Shown piece after piece: positions 15,907 through 27,335 of a stretch of DNA of 64,000 nucleotides; position 1 is the stretch's first letter, and the number at the start of each line of letters is the position of its first letter. The notes below the pieces were generated by a model. It was not told the origin of the DNA, made no database searches, and saw nothing but the letters and a program-made list of their open reading frames with translations. The translations under genes and the position numbers were made by a program. Origin of the DNA: Roseicitreum antarcticum (lineage in GTDB: Bacteria; Pseudomonadota; Alphaproteobacteria; Rhodobacterales; Rhodobacteraceae); NCBI RefSeq assembly GCF_014681765.1, contig NZ_CP061498.1:558001-622000 (forward strand). Reading direction: 5' to 3'.

Positions 15907-16344
15907 TCACGCGGGCTGGTCGAACGCCTCCAGCGTCGCGTCGAGTGCTAGCAGGATCGAGGCATGGCGGTTCTTGTATTCCCGCGCGGGCAGCAGCACC
16001 TCGAACCCGTCGAAAGGTGCGTCGGGGGGCGGGGCGTCGGCCTTCAGCATCGCGTGCAGCGCGTCGCGGGCCGCCCGGATCTGAGGCTTGGTGCGTCCGA
16101 TCACAGCCGCGCCCAGCACGGCGGCAGCAGCCTGACCCAGCGCGCAGGCCCTCACCTCCTGTCCGAAACGGCTGATGCGCCCGTCGGTCACATCCATGTC
16201 CACCGTCACGGTCGACCCACACAGCGGCGAGCGTTTGCGCGCGGTGAATTGCGGCGTGTCCAGTCGGCCCAAGTGTGGAATATCGGCGGTCAACGCCAGA
16301 ATCCGGCCGGAATACAGTTTTATCAGCTCGGCATTTTCAGACAT
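15907..16344 (-). CDS. NifU/IscU-like iron-sulfur scaffold homologue
   Basis: A 145-residue protein with the NifU N-terminal fold. Two of the three usual cluster-binding cysteines are visible: Cys42 (SPLCGST) and Cys68 (VRACALGQAAAAV). The third position, normally Cys in an HCS-type motif near the C-terminus, reads NRHASILLALDA, with Ala in place of Cys. It may therefore carry clusters differently or have another role. The ATG chosen starts the conserved MSENAELIKLYSGRIL segment. It is divergent from hisI with 63 bp between the starts, so the two share a promoter region. Confidence 0.78.
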   Translation of the reverse strand: MSENAELIKLYSGRILALTADIPHLGRLDTPQFTARKRSPLCGSTVTVDMDVTDGRISRFGQEVRACALGQAAAAVLGAAVIGRTKPQIRAARDALHAMLKADAPPPDAPFDGFEVLLPAREYKNRHASILLALDATLEAFDQPA

Positions 16345-16407
16345 CCGGGTTTTCCTGTGTGCGGCTTTAGCGTAAACGATGCTGTAATCTTGAACAGGAT
16401 TTAACTC

Positions 16408-16770
16408 ATGAACTTCGATCCGCAATCCCTGCGCTACGATTCCAATGGCCTGATCCCGGTGATCGCGCAGGACCATCTGTCGCAAGAGGTGCTGATGATG
16501 GCCTGGATGAACGCGGAATCGGTGGCGCAGACCCTGGCCACGGGGAAAGTGACCTATTGGTCACGTTCGCGTCAGGCCTTCTGGGTGAAGGGCGAAACCT
16601 CGGGGCATGTGCAGCGGATGGTAGAGCTGCGGGTGGATTGCGACCGCGATTGCCTGCTGGCGCTGGTAGATCAGGTGGGGCCCGCCTGCCACACCAATCG
16701 CCGGTCGTGTTTCTACACTGCCGTGCGCGACGGGGAAGAGGTTGAGATCATGGCGCCGATGGCAGATTGA
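16408..16770 (+). CDS. hisI: Phosphoribosyl-AMP cyclohydrolase
   Basis: Third step of histidine synthesis: hydrolysis of the adenine ring of PR-AMP. It is 120 residues, a stand-alone HisI without the HisE domain. The metal-binding signature is intact: DCDRDC (magnesium ligands plus Cys) and CHTNRRSCFY (zinc cysteines) at the C-terminus, with MAWMNAESV and TYWSRSRQAFWVKGETSGH upstream. The 3' end overlaps the convergent gluQ gene by 23 bp. Its presence shows the host makes histidine, so true hisH and hisF copies should exist elsewhere, separate from the glycan-cluster copies at 1.2-2.6 kb. Confidence 0.95.
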   Translation: MNFDPQSLRYDSNGLIPVIAQDHLSQEVLMMAWMNAESVAQTLATGKVTYWSRSRQAFWVKGETSGHVQRMVELRVDCDRDCLLALVDQVGPACHTNRRSCFYTAVRDGEEVEIMAPMAD

Positions 16771-17602
16771 GCAGGTCGCGAATGTCGCTCGGCGTGGCAC
16801 CGGCGTCGCGGTAGCTGCGGATCGCGCGGGCGGCATCGCGTTTGGCCAGCCGCTTGCCTTCATCGTCGCGGATCAGCCGATGGTGGTGATAAGCGGGCGT
16901 GGGCAGGGCCAGCAATCGTTGCAGCAAGACATGGATGAATGTCGCTGCAAAGAGGTCCGCGCCGCGCGTGACTTCGGTGATGCCCTGCGCCGCGTCATCC
17001 ACCACAACTGCAATGTGATAACTGGTGCCGATGTCGCGCCGAGCCAGCACGATATCGCCGATGCTGTGCGCCATGTCGCTGGGCGTCATCTGGTGCACGC
17101 GCTGGGAGTATCCGGGGCCGGTATCGGTGAAGGTGACCGGCCCGGTCAGGGCGCTTGCACGGGCGATGTCGAGGCGGATCGCGTCGGTGGGTTGCGCGTC
17201 GGCCATCGTCCGGTTGCGGCAGGTGCCGGGATAAAGCGGGCCATCGGGGCCAATCGGCGCGCCTTCTTGCGGGGCGGACAGGGCGGCACGGATGTCGGCC
17301 CGCGAGCAGCGGCAAGGATACGTCAGGCCCATGGCCGACAGCCGCGCCAAGGCCGATGTGTAATGATACAGCCGGTCGGATTGTCGCCAGACCGGGCTGG
17401 GCCATGTCAGGCCCAGCCAGCGAAGATCATCATAAATCGAGCCCTCGAACGCAGGCTTGCAGCGCGCGGTGTCGATGTCTTCCAGCCGCAGCAAGAAGGT
17501 ATCGCCGCGCCCGGCAGCGATCAGGGCAGAAAACGCATGACCCAGATGCAAAAGCCCAGTTGGCGAAGGGGCAAACCGGGTAATTCGTGCTTCATGCGGC
17601 AT
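16748..17602 (-). CDS. gluQ: Glutamyl-Q tRNA(Asp) synthetase
   Basis: Truncated glutamyl-tRNA synthetase paralogue that attaches glutamate to queuosine at position 34 of tRNA-Asp. It has [19 protein letters not shown] with the HIGH-type HLGH motif, a zinc site in the CRCS and YPGTCR segments, and a KMSKS-like KRLAKRD, but lacks the anticodon-binding domain, as expected at about 284 residues. The ATG chosen ([10 protein letters not shown]) overlaps the trmFO stop by 11 bp; an in-frame ATG 18 bases upstream is possible. With trmFO it forms a tRNA-modification pair. Confidence 0.92.
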   Translation of the reverse strand: MPHEARITRFAPSPTGLLHLGHAFSALIAAGRGDTFLLRLEDIDTARCKPAFEGSIYDDLRWLGLTWPSPVWRQSDRLYHYTSALARLSAMGLTYPCRCSRADIRAALSAPQEGAPIGPDGPLYPGTCRNRTMADAQPTDAIRLDIARASALTGPVTFTDTGPGYSQRVHQMTPSDMAHSIGDIVLARRDIGTSYHIAVVVDDAAQGITEVTRGADLFAATFIHVLLQRLLALPTPAYHHHRLIRDDEGKRLAKRDAARAIRSYRDAGATPSDIRDLLNLPSAP

Positions 17603-18959
17603 CTGAAGTTTGCGCGTCAAGCCATTGAAGATAGGCGGCTTTGGCCCGGTCGGTATAGCCCTTGTAGCGTGTCATGCGCCCCCGGCGCCCGCCCTTGGCG
17701 TCGATGGGCGGGAAAAGGCCGAAATTTACGTTCATCGGCTGAAAGGTCTTCGCCTCGGCCCCGCCGGTGATGTGATGCACCAGTGCGCCCATGGCGGTTT
17801 CGCGCGGGGGGGCACCCACGGGCTGGCCCAGAATGTCGCCCACCGCCAGTCGCCCGGCCAGAAGGCCCATGGCGGCGGATTCCACATACCCTTCCACCCC
17901 CGTGATCTGTCCGGCAAAGCGAATATGGGGCCGGGATTTCAGGCGCAGGTGATCATCGAGCAGCGTAGGCGAATTGAGGAAAGTGTTGCGGTGGATGCCA
18001 CCCAGCCGGGCAAACTGCGCGCCTTCGAGTCCTGGAATTGTTTTAAGAACAGATACTTGCGCGCCGTACTTCATCTTTGTCTGGAACCCTACGATGTTGT
18101 AGAGCGTCCCCAGCGCATTGTCGCGGCGCAGCTGCACCACGGCCCAGGGCTTCACATCAGGGGCATGCGGGTTGGTCAGGCCTACGGGTTTCATCGGGCC
18201 ATGGCGCAGGGTCTCGCGCCCGCGTTCGGCCATCACTTCGATCGGCAGGCAGCCGTCAAAGTAATTGGCGGTTTCACCGGCGTGGAATTCGGTCTTTTCG
18301 GCTTCTAGCAGGGCGTCGATGAACGCGTCATATTGCGCGCGGTCCATCGGGCAATTGAGGTAGGCTTTTTGTTCGGCCTCGGTCTCGCCCTTGTCATAGC
18401 GCGATTGGAACCATGCCTTCGACAGATCAATGCTGTCGAAATAGATGATCGGCGCGATGGCGTCGAAAAAGGCCAGCGCCTCGGCCCCGGTCTCAGCCCG
18501 GATCGCCGCGCCAAGGGCGTCCGAGGTCAGGGGGCCGGTGGCAATGATCCAATGGCCGCTGTCGGGCAGCGCGGTGATTTCGCCGGGTTGCACGGTGACA
18601 TTGGGATGCGCGCGCAGCTTTGCGGTGACGGCGCGGGCAAAGGCCTCTCGGTCCACGGCCAATGCGCCGCCGGCGGGCAGGGCATGGGCATCGGCCATGG
18701 CCATGATGAGGCCGCCCGCCTGTCGCATTTCCCAATGCAAGAGGCCTACGGCGTTCTGTTCGTCATCATCCGAGCGGAACGAGTTGGAACACACCATTTC
18801 CGCCAGATCCCCGGTCTGATGGGCGAAAGTGCCGACCGAGGGCCGCATCTCATGGATGATGACGGGCACGCCTGCGTTGGCGGCCTGCCACGCGGCCTCG
18901 GCGCCGGCCATGCCGCCGCCTACAATGTTCAGGGGGGCGATGTTCAGTTGATTTGTCAT
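17592..18959 (-). CDS. trmFO: Folate-dependent tRNA (uracil-54-C5)-methyltransferase
   Basis: Methylates U54 of tRNA to ribothymidine using methylenetetrahydrofolate and FADH2. The FAD-binding [10 protein letters not shown] motif is at about residues 14-23, the first catalytic cysteine region [12 protein letters not shown] has Cys57, and [14 protein letters not shown] supplies the second. The C-terminal [10 protein letters not shown] motif is typical. The 455-residue length is normal. It overlaps gluQ, so both modification enzymes are likely co-expressed. Confidence 0.95.
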   Translation of the reverse strand: MTNQLNIAPLNIVGGGMAGAEAAWQAANAGVPVIIHEMRPSVGTFAHQTGDLAEMVCSNSFRSDDDEQNAVGLLHWEMRQAGGLIMAMADAHALPAGGALAVDREAFARAVTAKLRAHPNVTVQPGEITALPDSGHWIIATGPLTSDALGAAIRAETGAEALAFFDAIAPIIYFDSIDLSKAWFQSRYDKGETEAEQKAYLNCPMDRAQYDAFIDALLEAEKTEFHAGETANYFDGCLPIEVMAERGRETLRHGPMKPVGLTNPHAPDVKPWAVVQLRRDNALGTLYNIVGFQTKMKYGAQVSVLKTIPGLEGAQFARLGGIHRNTFLNSPTLLDDHLRLKSRPHIRFAGQITGVEGYVESAAMGLLAGRLAVGDILGQPVGAPPRETAMGALVHHITGGAEAKTFQPMNVNFGLFPPIDAKGGRRGRMTRYKGYTDRAKAAYLQWLDAQTSDAA

Positions 18960-19056
18960 CTGCGATATGTCGCCTTTTCTGTATCAGATTGCAAAGCCTG
19001 ACGGCTTCAAGCCTATTTTTTGAACCTGTGGCGGCCCAAGCCTTTGACAACCGGCC

Positions 19057-19478
19057 CTAGGGGACAAGCTGCGCGCGATGGAAGGCTTCGGCCTGCGGCC
19101 CGCTGTCGGGGCCATGGTAGAGATGGAGCGCGCGCGCACGGGCAAAAAAGCCCGGTGCGGGAAGGGTGCCGGGCACGCGCGCCAGCACCCGGGCGGCGCG
19201 CAGGGGGCGGTGAGCGGCAATATCCTGCGCCATGCTGCGTTCCAAGGCGGCGGTCAGTTTTGCGATGGAACCGGGGCCGGGGATGTTGAGCACGCGCGCA
19301 AGGGCGCCGTAGGTGGTGACGGTTCGAGTGGCGGCGAGAGCGGCGAGGGCAGCGTTGAGACGCGCCTCCAGATCCGTGGTCGCGTGCGCGTCGCGGTGAT
19401 GATCCTGCGTGTCGGGGCTGTCCGCGTCAACCGGCGGGACGCTGTTGCCCCGCCGATCATGTGACCCGATCCGACCCG

Positions 19479-19482
<4 letters not shown>
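19057..19482 (-). CDS. Conserved small protein of unknown function coupled to gyrA
   Basis: 141 residues, start ATG overlapping the gyrA stop (ATGA), so translationally coupled. I do not recognise a named family. The core [33 protein letters not shown], followed by a basic segment and [13 protein letters not shown], looks like a small DNA-binding fold. The TYGxLAR beginning recalls the winged helix of alkyltransferase-like proteins, but the PCHR active-site motif of that family is absent. The first 35 residues are polar and may be disordered. Coding is supported by frame length, coupling and high third-position GC. Confidence 0.65.
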
Positions 19483-22199
<2,717 letters not shown>

Positions 22200-22392
22200 G
22201 AAGGCCTCTCATTCCATGGGGGTCACAAGATATAGTTTCACGCACTATAACGTAAGCTGCATCTGGGGTGCAATGGCCGATGCCCGCGCGCATTGGCAGC
22301 CGTGGCATTCGGCTGCTAGCAGATTGTTTTTATTGATAAGTTAATAATTTTGCGATGCACTCAAGGAATCGTCCCATCTGATGAGGTGTACC

Positions 22393-22662
22393 ATGCAGGC
22401 TTCTGAAACCGAATTGATGCTGAAGGGCTACGGGCTGACCACAGCCGAACTGTTCTACCGGATGCCGGATTACCGCAATGTCCTCAATATCTTCGTCTGG
22501 CAGGAATATGACCTTGCCCCGGATTATCCGCGACTGTTCGGGTTCATCGACTTCTGGAAGGGCCAGATCGAAGGGCCGCTGCACTCGGTCCGCTTCACGT
22601 ATCGCAAGCTGCTCTCGCCGGGCAAATGGCGCAATGTGGTGGGTGAGCTGGTATTGCACTGA
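22393..22662 (+). CDS. usg: Usg family protein
   Basis: 89 residues, matching the small Usg protein of alphaproteobacteria: LKGYGLTTAELFYRMPDYRN, FVWQEYDLAPDYPRLFGFIDFWK and EGPLHSVRFTYRKL are its conserved blocks. Usg was first noted next to trpF and proposed to affect tryptophan gene expression, but no clear biochemical role is known. Here it is not beside trp genes. The ATG used has a GAGGTG ribosome site 3 bases upstream; an ATG 12 bases further up is less likely. Confidence 0.9.
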   Translation: MQASETELMLKGYGLTTAELFYRMPDYRNVLNIFVWQEYDLAPDYPRLFGFIDFWKGQIEGPLHSVRFTYRKLLSPGKWRNVVGELVLH

Positions 22663-22709
22663 GGGGCCGGGCGCGGGCAGGGAAGTGACGCAGCAAGCAT
22701 GTCCCGCGC

Positions 22710-23168
22710 CTAGGGCCGCCGCAGCGCCGAAAGCCACAGGGCGGCCAGCACCAGGGACAGCAGCGCGTTCCAACTGGCCATCGACAAGCCGAGCAATTCC
22801 CACGGCACCTCATCGCAACGCACAACGGGGGCGGCCAGCACGCGGTCCAGCAATTGTTCAGGCGTCAGGGCGGACATGTCGCCACCGCCGGAGCAACTGG
22901 TGGGGCCGGGCCACCAGCCGCGTTCGACGCCTGTGTGGTAGATGCCGATGCCGCCCGATGTCGCGGTGCCCGCAGCGCCGATCAGTGGCCAAACGGGCCC
23001 CGGCAGTATCAGCCCCATCGCCCCGAGAAATGCTACAACATGCGGCCAGCGTTGCCAGATGCACAGCTGGCAGGGCGCCATGCCGCCGATATGCTGAAAC
23101 GCCAGCGCGGCAAGCAACAGCCCCGCCGACCCTGCCAGCGCCAGCGCGATGCGTATTTGCCTGGTCAT
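22710..23168 (-). CDS. dsbB: Disulfide bond formation protein DsbB
   Basis: Inner-membrane quinone-linked oxidase that reoxidises DsbA. About 152 residues with four membrane segments. The first redox pair is Cys33-x2-Cys36 (APCQLCIWQRWPH), and the second pair is Cys92 and Cys118 in the second periplasmic loop, as in the family. The ATG (MTRQIRIALA) gives the normal short N-terminus. It begins 11 bp after the DedA-family stop on the same strand, so the two form a unit. The periplasmic DsbA partner is not in this window; the DsbA-fold protein at 10.1 kb has no signal peptide. Confidence 0.88.
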   Translation of the reverse strand: MTRQIRIALALAGSAGLLLAALAFQHIGGMAPCQLCIWQRWPHVVAFLGAMGLILPGPVWPLIGAAGTATSGGIGIYHTGVERGWWPGPTSCSGGGDMSALTPEQLLDRVLAAPVVRCDEVPWELLGLSMASWNALLSLVLAALWLSALRRP

Positions 23169-23179
23169 GCAAAGCCTCC

Positions 23180-23758
23180 TCACAGGAACCGGACCACGAT
23201 GAAGCCGCCGATCAGCAGCACGCAGAACACGGTAAACATCAGCCCCAGACGGCGTTCGATGAAATCGCGGATCGGCGCGCCGAATTTCCACAAAAGCGCT
23301 GCCACGATAAAGAAGCGTAGCCCCCGTGCCACGACGCTGGCCAGCATGAAGACCGGCAACGACAGGTTCGTGGCCCCTGACAGGATGGTAATGACCTTGT
23401 AGGGAAATGGCGTGACCCCCGCGATCAGCACGGCCCAGGCACCGTATTCGTTATAGCGCGCGCGGAAATCGTCGAAATAGGCGTCTTTGCCGTAGAATTC
23501 CAGCACAGGTCGGCCGATACTCTCAAACATGCCATACCCAATGTAATAGCCCAGCAGCCCGCCCAGCACCGAACTGACCGTGGCGACGGCGGCGATCAGG
23601 AAGGCGCGGCGCGGCGCGGCGATGATCATGGGAATCATCAGGACATCGGGAGGGATCGGGAAGACCGAGCTTTCGATGAACGCGACCAATGCGAGCGCCC
23701 AGAGCGCATGCTTCGATTGCGCCAGTGACAGGGTGCGTGTGTAGAGTGCTCTGAGCAT
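23180..23758 (-). CDS. DedA/VTT family membrane protein (YqaA-like)
   Basis: 192 residues with several membrane helices. The DedA/SNARE-associated signature is seen in FIESSVFPIPPDVLMIPM, then GGLLGYYIGYGMFESIGRP and a central VLIAGVTPFPYKVITILSGATNL. The length and the missing long N-terminal part fit the short YqaA subgroup. Family members are now linked to phospholipid or undecaprenyl-phosphate flipping, but the substrate of this one is not known. The ATG at MLRALYTRTLSL is chosen because upstream codons show no conserved character. It is followed by dsbB after 11 bp. Confidence 0.85.
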   Translation of the reverse strand: MLRALYTRTLSLAQSKHALWALALVAFIESSVFPIPPDVLMIPMIIAAPRRAFLIAAVATVSSVLGGLLGYYIGYGMFESIGRPVLEFYGKDAYFDDFRARYNEYGAWAVLIAGVTPFPYKVITILSGATNLSLPVFMLASVVARGLRFFIVAALLWKFGAPIRDFIERRLGLMFTVFCVLLIGGFIVVRFL

Positions 23759-23848
23759 GATCTTCCCGTCTGCTACTGCTCGTTGCATCCACCATGCGCA
23801 GGCCAAATGGTCAAGCCGTGGAATGTCGCGGTCGCCGCAAAGGACCCG

Positions 23849-23877
23849 TTGACCAGCGCGCATGTGCAAGGTATCAG
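23849..23877 (+). promoter_or_regulatory. Promoter of the tRNA-Leu gene
   Basis: TTGACC (23849-23854) and TATCAG (23872-23877) are 17 bp apart. The start would be near 23884, about 16 bases before the mature tRNA 5' end, which suits RNase P processing. Confidence 0.65.
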
Positions 23878-23899
23878 CACTTCGCTGGCATCACAGCTG

Positions 23900-23985
23900 G
23901 CCCGAGTGGCGGAACGGTAGACGCAGAGGATTCAAAATCCTCCGCCCTTGCGGGTGTGTGGGTTCGAATCCCACCTCGGGCACCA
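23900..23985 (+). tRNA. tRNA-Leu (anticodon CAA)
   Basis: The 7-bp acceptor stem GCCCGAG (23900-23906) pairs with CTCGGGC (23975-23981), followed by discriminator A and an encoded CCA. The anticodon stem GAGGA/TCCTC encloses loop TTCAAAA with anticodon CAA at 23933-23935, reading UUG codons. A long variable arm, typical of leucine tRNA, and a standard T arm (GTGGGTTCGAATCCCAC) are present. Confidence 0.97.
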
Positions 23986-24442
23986 AAAACCCTGTTTTCA
24001 TACCAACAAGATCCAATTCTGCCGCGAAGTTTACTGCATTGCGGCGCGCTATGCATGATTCGTGCGGCTTTTTGGGTGGTGTCACGACAATCTGCGCAGT
24101 AACGTTCCTTGTGAGTTTGTGCGGACAAAGGAATTGGTGATCTGAAGGCAGGAATTACGCTATTGCACCGCGTGATACACGCAACGGCCCCGCAAATTGT
24201 ATGACTCGTGTGCGGAACGGGGGCCGATATCTCCGATTGTTGGATCGGAAACAGCATGTTTCCTTATTTTAGACAGATTCTTGCGGAAAGACTGCATGAC
24301 AAGTGTCACTTTGGTATAGTCTTTCCGTAAGCCGTTAGTATGACGAAGATCGGCGGGGATGCGGTGCCTTACCTGATGGATCGCAACACCCGCGGCCTCT
24401 GCCTCCTTCGCGGTGGCTGGGACGATTTGGAGGAATGATAGA
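23986..24442. other. 457-bp AT-richer intergenic region before the Hint-domain gene
   Basis: No gene is evident. It is notably less GC-rich than the surroundings. Two dyads are clear: GGAAAC-AGCAT-GTTTCC (24247-24263) followed by a T-rich stretch, possibly a weak terminator, and the nested repeat at 24284-24327 listed separately. Confidence 0.55.
24284..24327. promoter_or_regulatory. Nested inverted repeat upstream of the Hint-domain gene
   Basis: Outer arms CGGAAAGACT (24284-24293) and AGTCTTTCCG (24318-24327) match perfectly around a 24-base spacer. The spacer contains a second dyad, TGACA-AG-TGTCA (24297-24308). A weak promoter pair (TTGGTA 24311-24316, TTAGTA 24335-24340, spacing 18) overlaps the right arm, so a bound repressor or a folded leader could control it. 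Confidence 0.5.
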
Positions 24443-25510
24443 ATGACAACGCTTAACGATCTGATTTTTCTGACCGACGATGCCCCGCCGATCACCACCG
24501 GCAGCCAGGGCGTTGTGTACGATCTCGATCAGATGGATCGCGTGGTTGATGGGGTCGAAGTGACGCTGCCGGATGACCGGCCCGGCGCGATCGGTGTTGG
24601 CGACCTTGCGACTATAGACGGCGTTGAATATCGCATTTCAGAGATGTTCGATTACTGGGCGACGGTGACGGTGCAGGACCCCGTGACCGGGGACATCAGC
24701 ACAGTGACCGGGCAGTTCTTTACCATCAATTTCATCAATGATGCGGGCGATGTCATCAACACTTTGGCGCCCGGCGACAGCTTGACCGACCCGGCCACCG
24801 GCTGGACCGGTGCGCCGATTGTCTCGGTTGAGGTTTTCACCCCGCCGACTGTCACCGAATTCACCGAAGTCGACCCTGCCACCGACGTGTCGAAAGTCGG
24901 GCGCGATGATGAGACGCCGCTGTCGTGTTTCACTGTCGGGACAATGATCGACGTGCTGGGCGGTCGCAAGGCGGTCGAGGACCTGCGTCCGGGAGACATG
25001 GTGCTGACGCGCGACAATGGCTACCTGCCGCTGGCCTGGACCGGGTCGCGCGTGCTGGACGCCGCCGAGATTGCAGAGACGCCGGATTATGCGCCGGTGC
25101 GTATCGCCGTCGGCGCCCTTGGCGACAATCTGCCCGAACGTCCGATGCTGGTGTCGCCGCAGCACCGGATGCTGGTCACCAATTCACGCGCCGAGCTGAT
25201 GTTTGGTGAGCGTGAGGTGCTGGTACCTGCCGTGCATATGGTCGGCCTGCCGGGTATTTCCCGGGTCGAAGGGCAGGGCGTCACGTATGTTCACATCATG
25301 TTCGACCAGCATGAGATCCTGCGCGCCGATGGCGCATGGTCCGAAAGCTATCAGCCAGGCGTGCGATCTGTCGCTGGGTTGAACGATGCGCAGCGGCGTG
25401 AGCTGTTTGCGCTGTTTCCCGAATTGGCCGATGCGGAGGGGCTGCAAAACTACGTCGCCGCGCGCATGACCCTGCGCCATCATGAGGCGCGCGCCTTGCT
25501 GGTCGCCTGA
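24443..25510 (+). CDS. Hint domain-containing protein
   Basis: 355 residues. The second half is a bacterial Hint_2 domain: it begins CFTVGTMIDVLGGRKAVEDLRPGDMVLT (about residue 157) and continues to LVSPQHRMLVTNSRAELMFGEREVLVPAVHMVG and HIMFDQHEILRADGAWSES, with the Cys at the splice or cleavage position and the usual His residues. Such domains in Rhodobacterales usually sit at the C-terminus of secreted or calcium-binding repeat proteins. Here the first 155 residues are an acidic, beta-rich region I do not recognise. There is no clear signal peptide, so export, if any, would be by another route. GGAGGA lies 8 bases before the ATG, and a terminator follows. Confidence 0.83.
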   Translation: MTTLNDLIFLTDDAPPITTGSQGVVYDLDQMDRVVDGVEVTLPDDRPGAIGVGDLATIDGVEYRISEMFDYWATVTVQDPVTGDISTVTGQFFTINFINDAGDVINTLAPGDSLTDPATGWTGAPIVSVEVFTPPTVTEFTEVDPATDVSKVGRDDETPLSCFTVGTMIDVLGGRKAVEDLRPGDMVLTRDNGYLPLAWTGSRVLDAAEIAETPDYAPVRIAVGALGDNLPERPMLVSPQHRMLVTNSRAELMFGEREVLVPAVHMVGLPGISRVEGQGVTYVHIMFDQHEILRADGAWSESYQPGVRSVAGLNDAQRRELFALFPELADAEGLQNYVAARMTLRHHEARALLVA

Positions 25511-25558
25511 CCCCCTGGCCTTGCGGGCCTCTTGGCGTGCGTAACCCCGATTGAATTT

Positions 25559-25592
25559 GCCCCGTCTGTAAATGCAGGCGGGGCTTCTTGTT
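25559..25592 (+). terminator. Intrinsic terminator after the Hint-domain gene
   Basis: GCCCCGTCTG (25559-25568), loop TAAATG, CAGGCGGGGC (25575-25584; one G-U pair), then TTCTTGTT. It lies 49 bases past the stop codon of the Hint-domain gene. Confidence 0.8.
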
Positions 25593-25780
25593 GAAAAGGT
25601 GTCGAAAGGTGCCCTGCGCGGGACGGCGTGCGCGGTTGGGCGCAAAGGCTCTGCGCGTCCCGTTCATCGCTTGTCTGCTTCGATCATGCTGGTCACTCTG
25701 CCCTCCTGCGGGCCTGCTTTGGGGTGGACAGCCGACGCCAGCCGGGGCAGTCTGGCCCCAACACAACCGGAGATCCTGAC

Positions 25781-26212
25781 ATGACCCCCCGTACCCGTCC
25801 GGCACACCTGCCGCTGACCGCATTGCTGGCAATTTTGTGGTTTGGCCTCTGGGCCGTCGAATATGTACTGGTCCGCTACGATCACATGGGCACCCTTGCC
25901 GGGCTGCCCGAAGGCTGGGGCCTTTGGTTTGATGCGCTGCCGGTATGGACGGGGGCGGTGCTGGCGGTCGGCATCTGGGGCGGGCTTCTGGGTGCGATCA
26001 TGATGCTGGCGCGTGACCGGGGCGCGGTACTGATTCTGGCCTTTGCCTTTCTCGCGATGCTGGTGGTGGCTGTGTGGTCGGTGCTTTCACCGGCTGGGCC
26101 GCGCCCGTTGCCGGGCTTCGACCCTTGGCTGGTGCTGGTGGCACAGGTTGTCGTGCCCGCGTTGTTCTGGTTTTATGCGCGGTCGATGAAACAGGCGGGC
26201 GCGCTGGCCTGA
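25781..26212 (+). CDS. Small four-helix membrane protein, unknown function
   Basis: 143 residues with four hydrophobic segments (roughly 10-29, 49-73, 79-99 and 113-131) and a short basic end. I do not recognise a family. The ATG at MTPRTRPAHLPL is chosen because the frame upstream loses membrane-protein character, though only a weak ribosome site precedes it. It lies between the Hint gene terminator and cysK, 93 bp upstream of the latter, and may be its own unit. High third-position GC supports coding. Confidence 0.6.
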   Translation: MTPRTRPAHLPLTALLAILWFGLWAVEYVLVRYDHMGTLAGLPEGWGLWFDALPVWTGAVLAVGIWGGLLGAIMMLARDRGAVLILAFAFLAMLVVAVWSVLSPAGPRPLPGFDPWLVLVAQVVVPALFWFYARSMKQAGALA

Positions 26213-26305
26213 CATCGCGCCTGACCCCTGATGCTATGCGTGCAGTTGCTTGTCATCCGCCGGGGCGGTAATTACCTGTGCGCGTAACGTTGAAGGGAAA
26301 GCACC

Positions 26306-27334
26306 ATGGTCATACGCGCGAATCTGGTCGAGGCGATCGGCAACACCCCGTTGATCCGGCTGAACGCCGCATCTGACGCCACGGGCTGCGAGATTTTGGG
26401 CAAGGCCGAGTTTCTGAATCCTGGCCAATCGGTAAAGGACCGCGCCGCGCTTTACATCATCCGCGACGCTGTTGCCTCGGGGCAGCTTAAACCCGGCGGC
26501 ACGATTGTCGAAGGTACGGCGGGCAATACCGGCATCGGGCTGGCGCTGGTGGGGTCGTCGCTGGGCTATAAGACAGTGATCGTTATCCCCGAGACCCAGA
26601 GTCAGGAAAAGAAGGACATGCTGCGGCTTGCGGGTGCGCAACTGGTCGAAGTGCCGGCAGCCCCCTACAAGAACCCCAACAATTATGTGCGCTATTCTGG
26701 CCGTCTGGCCCAAGCGCTGGCCGCGACCGAACCCAATGGCGCGATCTGGGCCAACCAGTTCGACAACACGGCGAACCGGCAGGCGCACATCGAAACCACC
26801 GGCCCCGAGATCTGGGACCAGACGGACGGCCGGGTGAACGGTTTCATCTGCGCTGTAGGTTCGGGCGGGACGCTGGCGGGGGTGGCCGCTGCGCTGCAAC
26901 CGCGCGGCGTCAAGATCGGGCTGGCCGACCCGGACGGCGCGGCGCTTTACAGTTACTATACCGAAGGGGTGCTGGCCTCATCGGGCAACAGCATCTCCGA
27001 AGGCATCGGCCAAGGGCGCATCACCGCGAATCTGGAAGGCCTCACCCCCGATTTCTGCGCGCGAATCCCCGATGCCGAGGCGCTGCCGATCGTCTTTGAT
27101 CTGCTGGCCAATGAAGGGCTGTGCCTGGGGGGGTCCTCTGGCATCAACGTGGCGGGGGCAATCCGCATGGCGCGTGACATGGGGCCGGGCCATACGATCG
27201 TGACGATCCTGTGCGATTACGGCACCCGCTACCAGTCCAAGCTGTTCAACCCGGAATTCCTGCGCAGCCAGTCGCTGCCGGTGCCAGATTGGATGACGGG
27301 CAGCCCACGCGCCTTGCCCGATGTGATGGCCTGA
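26306..27334 (+). CDS. cysK: Cysteine synthase A (O-acetylserine sulfhydrylase)
   Basis: PLP enzyme making cysteine from O-acetylserine and sulfide. The PLP lysine is in GQSVKDRAA (about residue 45), the substrate loop is EGTAGNTGIG and the PLP-phosphate loop is GSGGTLAG. The 342 residues include a C-terminal extension (NPEFLRSQSLPVPDWM) typical of the alphaproteobacterial CysK variant. It may form a unit with the mechanosensitive channel gene, whose ATG comes one base after its stop. Confidence 0.92.
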   Translation: MVIRANLVEAIGNTPLIRLNAASDATGCEILGKAEFLNPGQSVKDRAALYIIRDAVASGQLKPGGTIVEGTAGNTGIGLALVGSSLGYKTVIVIPETQSQEKKDMLRLAGAQLVEVPAAPYKNPNNYVRYSGRLAQALAATEPNGAIWANQFDNTANRQAHIETTGPEIWDQTDGRVNGFICAVGSGGTLAGVAAALQPRGVKIGLADPDGAALYSYYTEGVLASSGNSISEGIGQGRITANLEGLTPDFCARIPDAEALPIVFDLLANEGLCLGGSSGINVAGAIRMARDMGPGHTIVTILCDYGTRYQSKLFNPEFLRSQSLPVPDWMTGSPRALPDVMA

Positions 27335-27335
27335 T

